From positions 110,149-174,148 of the forward strand of contig NZ_AXXW01000006.1 in NCBI RefSeq assembly GCF_000483165.1: a DNA stretch of 64,000 bases. The letters are read 5' to 3'. Both the position numbers and the translations under genes were made by a program. Source of the stretch: Tullyiplasma multilocale ATCC 49900. Its GTDB lineage: Bacteria > Bacillota_I > Bacilli_A > Mycoplasmatales > Mycoplasmataceae. Under the pieces are notes generated by a model. The model was given only the letters and a program-made list of their open reading frames with translations. It was not told the DNA's origin and searched no databases. Of this stretch, positions 57,036-64,000 are shown one piece after another (within the stretch, counting starts at the first letter, position 1; each line of letters opens with the position of its first letter).

Positions 57036-57074
57036 AATTGTTAGTATAATAATAGATAAATGAGGAGGAATATT

Positions 57075-58433
57075 ATGGCAAATATAAATGACACAATCGT
57101 AGCCCCTGCTACGAACATAGCAACACAAGCCATTGCTTTGATTAGAATAAGTGGTGATGATGCTTTTAAGATCACAAATAGTTTGTTAAAAAAAGATGTT
57201 CCTCTAAAGCGTGGGGCTTATCTTAGAAAAATGTATGATGGAGAAACTCTTGTAGATGAGGTTGTTTTAACAGTTTATACAAATCCACATTCTTTCACTG
57301 GTGAAGATGTAGTTGAGATAGCTTGTCATGGGGGTATATTAAACACAAATAGAATAATTGGGTTAATACTTAACTGTGGAGCTAGAATGGCTATGAAGGG
57401 TGAATTTTCGCAACGTAGTTTCTTAAATGGGAAAATAGACTTAATTCAGGCCGAAGGTATTAATGACCTAATCCATGCAACTAATGAATTGGCATTAAAA
57501 ATTGGTGTTGATAATATGAGTGGATCAAACAACAAAGCTATCGTTGATTTAAAAGCTAATCTTATGGATATCATCTCTAGAATCCAAGTTTCAATAGATT
57601 ATCCAGATTACGATGATGTTGAAGGGTCAAGTCCTGAAGACTTAGCTAAATTGCTTCAAACAATTTATGACCAAGTCTCTAAATTACTTGTAAGATCTAA
57701 AATGGCTAACAAATCTGTTGAAGGAATTAAAACAGCTATTATTGGCCAAACAAACGTGGGTAAATCTTCAATCCTAAATGCTTTACTGAACGAAGATAAG
57801 GCAATTGTTACTGATATTCCAGGAACAACAAGAGATATTGTTGAGGGACAAATTTCGCTAGAGAATGTTACCTTGAATTTAATTGATACTGCGGGAATCA
57901 GAAAAACTGAAGATGTAGTTGAATCTCTAGGTATTAAAAAATCTCGTGACTTAATTGATAAGGCTGATTTAGTGTTATTTGTTGTTAATGGATCTAATAT
58001 TCATGAAAAAGACAATCAGGAAATTTTTGAAGCTTTAAAAGAAAAAACTCATATTGTAGTTGTTAATAAATCAGAACTATTAAACGAAGAAGATATGGCT
58101 AAAATTATAAAAATGCATCCAGAAGCAATCTTTACTAGTGCATTAAATGATGATATTGATCAATTGATTGAATTAATTCAATCGATGTACATCAATGAAG
58201 AAATAATGAAGAGTGATGAGTTAGTTTTAATTAACTTAGGGCAAATAGGTCTAATTGAAAAAGTTAAGGATAAAGTTGAACAATCTTTAAATGCTATGAA
58301 GATGTATATGCCGATCGACATTGTTAATGTTGACCTTTATGACGCATGAAATTATTTAAATGAACTAATTGGTGAACAATATGATGAAGAAATAATTGAC
58401 AACATTTTTAGAAAATATTGTTTAGGAAAATAA
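57075..58433 (+). CDS. mnmE: tRNA modification GTPase MnmE
   Basis: A 452-residue GTPase that, with MnmG, modifies wobble uridine of several tRNAs. The N-terminal folate-binding domain has [15 protein letters not shown]; the G domain starts at about residue 220 with GQTNVGKSS, then [13 protein letters not shown] and NKSE; the chain ends KYCLGK, the catalytic CxGK tail. The ATG at 57075 follows AGGAGG; an in-frame ATG 15 nt upstream precedes that site. Confidence 0.96.
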
Positions 58434-58458
58434 AAAAACACCGAGAGGTGTTTTTTTA
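58434..58458. terminator. Bidirectional terminator between mnmE and the PAP2 gene
   Basis: AAAAAAACACC-GAGA-GGTGTTTTTTT hairpin between converging genes. Confidence 0.85.
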
Positions 58459-59596
58459 AATATTCTTACTTTTGATTTTGTTTTTTTGTTGATTCTTCAT
58501 TATCAAGTAATTACTGAATTTCTCCAAGAATATAAAGACAAGTATTAACAACATAAATGAGAATGTAGTATCTGTCATTCAGTGGAATCTATATACCACT
58601 AGAGATATATTCATTTGTTGTTCAAAGATGAATCAAACTATTGCATATATAATTATGAATTTCTTAATTTTTTTATCATCACGTTTTTCAAAAACAAATC
58701 ATAGCATTGCTAATAAACTGGCATTTGAAACCATATGTCCAGAAGGGAAATCTCTATTTCAACTTTGGTTTTCAACTTCGTGGCGATCTTTTCCTGAAAA
58801 AATATTACCAATATTTTTTCAGAAGCTTCCATTAACTTCATATCAACGTAAAACTGGACCTTCTGCCTGTCCGAAGTAGTTATTGCCATTTATATTGAAG
58901 AAGTCATCATAACTAACTCCTAGAGATTTGGCTTCGGGTCAAAGACTATTGTAAACATAACTGTAGTAGTATGGGCGCCCCATACCTTGTTTAAGAGTTA
59001 TAACAAAGAAGTAACAAATAATTGAAAAAGATATTATTTTAATAGAGGCGATTCAATATCTACCTGTTATAACGTCCTTGCGCTTAGAAAATTTAGTTCT
59101 CAGATAAATGAAAGCAGTTATTTGAATTGCGGCCTCGATAACCATAATTACTATTCCTGAAATAGTTACGTATTTGCTTGTTCCGACCATCTTAGGATCG
59201 AAACCAACTCCTCATCCCTTATTTGAGTTATTTGCACTCAAGATTGGTTGAAGCTGCATATAAATTCATAATGCAAATCAAAGTGAGTATAAAACATATA
59301 TTACTCAAGGGTTATCTTGGAAAAAAAGTTTTTTTCTTTTTCTTGCAATAGAAAACCAGTGTTTCACCAATAACAGCTACTACTATGAACAGAGTTGTGA
59401 ATAATTCAGAATAACCAATTCTATCTAGAAATACAACTCATCATTTAACTACTTCATATCCCATTCCTTTTTCAAAGAATTGGTTTATCTCAAGGTCATA
59501 AAAAGTACTCACAATAAATGCAAGTAATGTCAATATAAATACCGTGGCTACCGGTATGATGATTCATAAGTTCTTTTTGTCTACTTTAAGTGTCAT
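58456..59596 (-). pseudogene. PAP2-superfamily membrane phosphatase, one surplus base as read
   Basis: A multispan protein of about 380 residues. WNRDFPSGHMVSN supplies the PSGH motif and VVYRFHWMTDT the final HxxTD-like motif of PAP2 phosphatases, which remove phosphate from lipid phosphates. The frame from the ATG at 59596 stops near 59310, while the frame holding the motifs opens at about 59378 and runs to 58456. The total is 3n+1, so one surplus base separates them; the A7/T7 run near 59320-59335 is a likely place. No ribosome site precedes the ATG, but TATAAT lies 6 nt before it. Confidence 0.7.
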
Positions 59597-59602
59597 ATTT
59601 TT

Positions 59603-59632
59603 ATTATAAAGAAATATTTTATATATTTGTAA
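59603..59632 (-). promoter_or_regulatory. Promoter placed for a leaderless PAP2 mRNA
   Basis: TTACAA (59632-59627), an 18-bp spacer and TATAAT (59608-59603). The predicted transcription start would fall on or next to the ATG at 59596. Confidence 0.45.
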
Positions 59633-59737
59633 GGCGATAATAAAAAAATGTGTTTTTAGATTACTTTTACTTTTCAAGTGAACTTTTATTTGGCAAAAAG
59701 ATGTTTATCTATATAATTTTGAATAGAGGAGTACTTT

Positions 59738-60565
59738 ATGAGAAACAATAAAATTTTTGATTTATTATTTTGATCTGCTATTGTTATACTCGGTATTAGC
59801 TCATTAATAATGAAAGATATTGCTTTTGCTATTTATGGAGGAACTGGGTGACATCTGCCTGGAGGAAGTGATGGAACACACAACTTTCAATATTGATTTA
59901 ATGATGGTATTTTAGGCCAGTTTGATGCATATAGTTGTTGAGCCACAACTATAGCCGTTGTTTTCGGTTGTATGAAAATACACCAAAACCTTTTTAAAAG
60001 ATTTGAGTTTAAAACAAGTTATTCATGACTTAATACAACACTAGTATTTAATTTAGTTGGTTGCATCTTGTTTTTAATGGATGGTAGTCTAAATAATTTA
60101 TGAGACCAACCCAATGGATCTTATAGTGGGGTTGTAGCAATTCGATCAATCATTGGACATTATGTTATTCCTTTAATGATTTTGTTATATTTCATATTAT
60201 TTGCTAATGAAAAACACGGTTATATTATTATGGCAAAAAATGAAGCATGGAAAACAGCCATACTAGTGTTTTCATACGCGATGTTTATCTTATTTAAATA
60301 CTTACTTATGACTAACTTTGAAAGAAATTCTGAAGTTATGGATTACATCAAAGACCTAGGAAGTAACTTTGGTGAAAACCCAACTTGAAAATATCCTATT
60401 ATCGCACCTTATATTTTGGGATGACCAGTTTTTGTAATATCGGTATTTGGAATAACTGCCGGTCATTATGCCTCATTTATGATTTTGAATGCATTGAATA
60501 ATATTTCATTCAAAATCATAAACAAAGGGAATAGAACACAAAAGGAAAGTACTTCTCAATTGTAG
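59738..60565 (+). CDS. Multispan membrane protein of unknown function
   Basis: A 275-residue protein with about six hydrophobic segments and several UGA-coded Trp residues. HNFQYWFNDG near residue 50 is a soluble loop. I recognise no family. It has a good ribosome site (GAGGAG); the bases AGTACTTT lie between that site and the ATG. It is divergent from the PAP2 gene. Its 3' end holds the AAAGTACTTC site of the next GH1 gene. Confidence 0.65.
60546..60555. promoter_or_regulatory. AAAGTACTTC operator candidate before GH1 gene 3
   Basis: One base from the full palindrome, 98 nt before the ATG at 60654, inside the last codons of the preceding gene. Confidence 0.45.
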
Positions 60566-60653
60566 AAGTATATTTCTAATTGTTTTTTTGTATTTAATAT
60601 TTTAGATACTTCAATATAATAAAGAATATAAATAATTATATTAAGGAGAAACT

Positions 60654-62015
60654 ATGATTAAATTCCCAAAAAATTTCCAATTTGGAGCAGCTATCAGTTC
60701 AATGCAAACTGAAGGCCGTGGAACAACTGAAATTGGTAAATTAACATTTGATAAATTATATGAAATTCAACCAGAAAAATTCTACAACGGAGTTGGACCG
60801 GAATTAACAAGTGATATCATGAATCACTACAAAGAAGACTTAGCTATGCTTGGTGAAATCAAACTAGAAGGTTTAAGAACCGGTTTTTCATGAGCTAGAT
60901 TATTTCCGGATGGAAAAACTTTAAATCAAGAAGCTGTAGATTTCTATCATGATTACATTAAGGAAATGAAGAAAAATAACATCCAAGTATTTATGACATT
61001 TTTCCACTTTGATATGCCGATGTGAGCCCAAGAACTTGGGGCTTGATCTTCAAACGAAGTAATTGATAGTTTTGTTGAATATACAAAATTCTGTTTTGAA
61101 GAATATAAAGATGAAGTTGATTATTATGTGACATTCAATGAACCACTTAACCCTGTTTTGAATGGTTATACAGGTTCTGCGCATTACCCATGTATAAATG
61201 ATCCAAAACAAGCTGTACAACAAGCTTATGGAATCTATTTAGCTCACGCTAAAGTAACTAAAGTTTTTTATGAACAAAACCTACAACATGCAAAAATTGG
61301 TATGGTTTTTGATTGAAACTATTCATACGCAGTTGATGATAAACCAGAAACTATTTTAGCCGAGAAAATTTTTGATGCTTATGTGAATAGAGGGGCATTC
61401 AATATTTTCTACAACGGAACAATTAGTAAATTATTAATTGATACACTAGAACAATATGGAATGACTCCAAGATACACAGAAGAAGAGTTAACAATTTTAA
61501 GCGAAACAAAAGTTGATTTCATGGGAATTAATTACTACTTCCCAAGTAGAATTAGAGCTCGCGAAAACAAGGATGCTGTTTGAGCATTAGATACAGTTGA
61601 TAGATTCATCCCCGAAGGGGCAAGAATGAACCCATTCAGAGGATGAGAAATTGATCCTAAAGGTTTATACGACATTGCAATTGCTGTCAGAGATGAATAT
61701 GACAATGTTCCTTGATACATTGCCGAAAACGGAATGGGTGTAGAAAATGAAGATCAATATCGTGATGAATCGGGAATGATCCAAGACGATTACAGAATTG
61801 ACTTTGTTGGTGAACATTTAGAATGACTTAAAAAAGGATTAGATGAAGGTTCAGCATGTTTCGGATATCACATGTGAACTGCAATTGATTGTTGATCATT
61901 TATGAATGCTTATAAAAACCGTTATGGTTTAATCGAAGTTAATTTAGATGACCAAACAAGAAAATTTAAAAAATCAGCCTTCTGATATAAAGATTTAATT
62001 GAAAATAAAGAATAG
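60654..62015 (+). CDS. Beta-glucosidase or phospho-beta-glucosidase, GH1 family, copy 3
   Basis: A 453-residue GH1 enzyme more distant from copies 1 and 2. FGAAISSMQTEG opens it, TFNEPLNPVL holds the acid/base Glu (about residue 161) and WYIAENGMGVEN the nucleophile. The second half reads DCWSFMNAYKNRYGLIEV, the usual GH1 aglycone and phosphate region. AAGGAG precedes the ATG. The motif site upstream links it to the same regulon. Confidence 0.9.
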
Positions 62016-62018
62016 AAA

Positions 62019-62047
62019 AAAAAACAGGCTTTATAGCCTGTTTTTTA
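62019..62047. terminator. Bidirectional terminator after GH1 gene 3
   Basis: AAAAAACAGGC/GCCTGTTTTTT hairpin between converging genes. Confidence 0.9.
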
Positions 62048-62398
62048 TGTTTCTGATTTTTCGTCAATATCCTGATTTTCAGAATCTCTTTGAGCCTGTT
62101 CTTGTGTGTTAATCAAAATAACGGCATTTTCAAAATCATCATTCTTTAAATTTAGAGTAGCTAATCTTTTGAATCACTTTTCTCACTTAACTTCTTGAGT
62201 CGTATTTTCAGAAAAGATATTAGTTCTTTCGCTTTCTAATGATTTAATAAATAAAATGTATCCTTCACTGAATTCAATTTTTGATTTCTCCTTTTCCTTT
62301 TCATTTAATACATTTCTAACTGCGGCTTTCATTACAAAATAGTAGATTGATGTGATAATTGGGATTGAAAATATAGTTCCGATTATAATTCCTGCCAT
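62045..62398 (-). CDS. Small single-span membrane protein of unknown function
   Basis: A 117-residue protein with one N-terminal span (IIIGTIFSIPIITSIYYFVM) and a charged soluble part ending in an acidic, Gln/Glu-rich tail. AGAGAGG precedes the ATG at 62398. Two UGA codons give Trp in WEKWF. No family is recognised; an isolated gene between terminators. Confidence 0.65.
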
Positions 62399-62451
62399 AA
62401 AAACCTCTCTATCTCATTGCAAAATTATCTTAACACAACACACAGTTATTA

Positions 62452-62472
62452 AAAAAAGGCGACATAGCCACC
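62452..62472 (-). terminator. Terminator of RpiR gene 6
   Basis: GGTGGC-TAT-GTCGCC stem with wobble pairs, then T7 on the minus strand. Confidence 0.65.
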
Positions 62473-62478
62473 CTTATT

Positions 62479-63243
62479 TTATTTTCCTAATTTAAATATC
62501 ATTGAACTAAATAGATAGTTTATGATTGTGGCTCTTGAAGATTCTAAAATCGTTACCCTGCTTGAGTAATCTGCTAAAATCGCTTCCTTATATCCATCAA
62601 ACTTATGAATTTGCGAAGAAGAAGATATTAATAAGATATTCTTAGTTTTACCTTTTAATAAGTCATAGTAGTTTTCAACATACTGGTTATCTAAACCAAA
62701 TGCAACAACAATTGCTAGATCATCTTCAGTACAGCGACTAACTCATGCTGCATTAGATTTACGTGTCATATTAAAATGCGCATTATAACCAAGCAGTTGT
62801 AGTTCGCTTGCAAATAATTCTGTGTTATTTAGTTGTTGATAAGAGCTAACAATATAAATATTCTTAGCTTCATTTATCATCTTTAATGCACGCATAATTG
62901 TGTCTTCTTGTAAATCAATCATATTAAAACTTTGATCTACTATTTCTCGATAGTTACTTTTGGCGATTGCACCATTACTATCAACATGAATATTATTAAA
63001 ATCATAATATTCAGTTTCCACTTTAACCCTAATGGCTAGTTCTCTAAAACCTTCATAACCATTTTTCTTAGCAAACGAAGTTACAACAGACTCTGAACAA
63101 AAAGCTTTTTCAGCTGCTTCAATACTTTTAGGAGTTTTGTTAGTTTCCATACAATCTAATAAATATTCAGCAATTAGACTATATGATTTGTTCTCAGATG
63201 AATTTTTAATTAATATAAGTTTTTCTTTTATTGATTTAAACAT
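62479..63243 (-). CDS. RpiR-like transcriptional regulator 6
   Basis: A 254-residue regulator. HTH region: AAEKAFCSESVVTSFAKKNGYEGFREL. SIS-like part: IYIVSSYQQLNNTELFASELQLLG and LAIVVAFGLDNQYVE. GAGGTAC precedes the ATG, so the ribosome site is close to a GTAC word. It is divergent from a truncated PTS IIB gene, and a GAAGTACTTT site lies between, suggesting it once controlled that PTS gene. Confidence 0.8.
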
Positions 63244-63308
63244 AAGTACCTCTAAAAAATATTTTAATACAAAATGTTTGATAAAGGAGAAGTTACTTTG
63301 GTTTTTGA

Positions 63309-63318
63309 GAAGTACTTT
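63309..63318. promoter_or_regulatory. GAAGTACTTT operator candidate in the divergent gap
   Basis: One base from the full palindrome. It is 65 nt from the RpiR start and 119 nt from the PTS fragment start, and could serve both. Confidence 0.45.
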
Positions 63319-63437
63319 CTACTTGATATTTTAATATTGTTTTGAGTTTATTAAAAAGCAATAATAAAGATATGTTAAATGTTCTATTTAATTATTAATA
63401 ATATATTAGAAGAACAAAACAAAATAAGGGGGCAAAT

Positions 63438-63554
63438 ATGGCAAAGAAAAAGGATTATGCCAAAGATGCGAAACACTTATTCGAAGCACTAGGTGGATAT
63501 GATAACATTGAATCATTTTTCCACTGTATGACAAGAAGAGAATGTACCCCATAG
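63438..63554 (+). pseudogene. Truncated PTS IIB domain
   Basis: A 38-codon frame, MAKKKDYAKDAKHLFEALGG then NIESFFHCMTRR, which is the start of a PTS IIB domain up to the phospho-Cys. Homology stops abruptly after CMTR. A full IIB continues RLRF as in the other copies. AGGGGG precedes the ATG. The remainder has been lost or displaced by other DNA, probably by insertion. Confidence 0.75.
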
Positions 63555-63704
63555 GTGACACAAAATTTTATTTGAGAAAAAGTAGTAATTAAGTTTACTG
63601 CTTTTTTCTTTTTAAAAAGCAATTAATTTAATATGTGATTGTTTGTTTTGTTTAACTAACACATAAAAAATAGAATTATATGAACTTTTAGGACGAGGGG
63701 GGCG
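63541..63704. other. Junction and non-coding stretch after the PTS fragment
   Basis: From AATGTACCCCATAGGTGACA the sequence no longer matches PTS genes. TGTACCCC and GTGACAC resemble the ends of IS3/IS150-type elements, but the other end is not in the window. It includes AGTAGTAATTAAG/TTTACTGC and TTTTTAAAAA symmetry. No gene is seen before 63705. Confidence 0.35.
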
Positions 63705-64000
63705 ATGCCATTGTTTTTTATAAAAGAAGCAAATTATTTGGAGATTTTAGAAAACACTACTGAAATAATTAAAACTACAATTTCCAGAAAACTCAAAAAT
63801 AAAAAAACTGGCCAAGAATTTGAACTAAATTTTACTAAAAATTCTAGTTTTCATCGTGCTGCTTGAGATAACACGTATGCTGAAATTCAAAAAACTTGAG
63901 CTGAACTAGATTCTATGAAAAAAGAATTTAAAAATAATAATATAACAAAAGAAGAACATGATAATAAATCAAGAGAATTAAATAAAAAATTAAGAATGTT
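63705..64000 (+). CDS. Unknown protein, 3' end outside window
   Basis: The ATG at 63705 follows GAGGGGGG. The 98 visible codons are Lys/Asn-rich, with ISRKLKNKK near residue 30 and a helical, charged stretch after AAWDNTYAEIQKTW (UGA Trp). I cannot place it in a family. Because it follows a disrupted PTS gene it may belong to a mobile element, which would need the rest of the sequence to judge. Confidence 0.45.

Noticed and set aside
58628..58879. An 83-codon plus-strand frame
   Set aside because: Antisense to the PAP2 gene; the minus strand carries the conserved PSGH motif.
59501..59512. AAAAAGTACTCAC as another operator copy
   Set aside because: It lies inside the PAP2 coding region, with one half of the palindrome lost.

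Overview
The window is AT-rich chromosomal DNA around the replication origin of a mollicute. UGA is read as tryptophan throughout: in-frame TGA codons fall at conserved Trp positions in DnaA, L34, GyrA, the GH1 enzymes and the ABC exporters. The gene set (origin-proximal rpmH-rnpA-yidC, PTS sugar uptake with GH1 enzymes, lipoproteins, many RpiR-type regulators, an MreB-like actin) fits the Spiroplasma/Mesoplasma/Entomoplasma group. Species cannot be fixed from the sequence alone.

Layout. Left of the origin, read leftward (1-5591): a MupG-family protein cut by the window edge, tadA, the small SRP RNA, three tandem Cof-type HAD phosphatases, yidC, rnpA and rpmH. The rpmH-dnaA gap (5592-5903) carries a DnaA-box cluster and is the probable oriC. 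To the right: dnaA, dnaN, a TfoX N-terminal-domain protein, a divergent actin-like gene on the opposite strand, rnmV-ksgA, and a two-gene AAA ATPase/RloB-like module resembling AbiL/RloAB phage defence. From 14 to 34 kb lies an accessory sugar region: a GH1 phospho-beta-glucosidase, an ABC transporter, a MATE transporter, a regulator, then two copies of a lipoprotein / RpiR regulator / PTS IIABC cassette separated by an AlaX editing gene, a second GH1 enzyme and two more RpiR genes. Housekeeping resumes with gyrB, a nucleoside deoxyribosyltransferase and gyrA (34.8-39.8 kb). An alpha-glucoside operon (GntR, PTS IICB, GH31) follows, then three tandem ABC exporters, a P-type ATPase-like protein that has lost its phosphorylation motif, a DUF3137-like/LemA pair, serS, mnmE, a PAP2 phosphatase, a membrane protein, a third GH1 enzyme, another RpiR gene and a truncated PTS IIB fragment next to foreign-looking DNA.

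How the genes work together. Beta-glucosides would be imported and phosphorylated by the IIABC permeases, hydrolysed by the GH1 phospho-glucosidases and sensed by RpiR proteins. A palindrome, AAAAGTACTTTT or a close match, lies about 65-120 bp before the start codons of mupG, all three GH1 genes, both lipoproteins, both IIABC genes and the truncated IIB fragment. It is a good candidate operator for one sugar regulon. The alpha-glucoside operon has a different palindrome next to its own GntR gene.

Several genes are frame-broken as read (both IIABC genes, the RloB-like gene, the PAP2 gene, a small DUF2798-like gene). In three of them a single extra A in an A5 run restores the frame, so base-calling error must be excluded before calling them dead.
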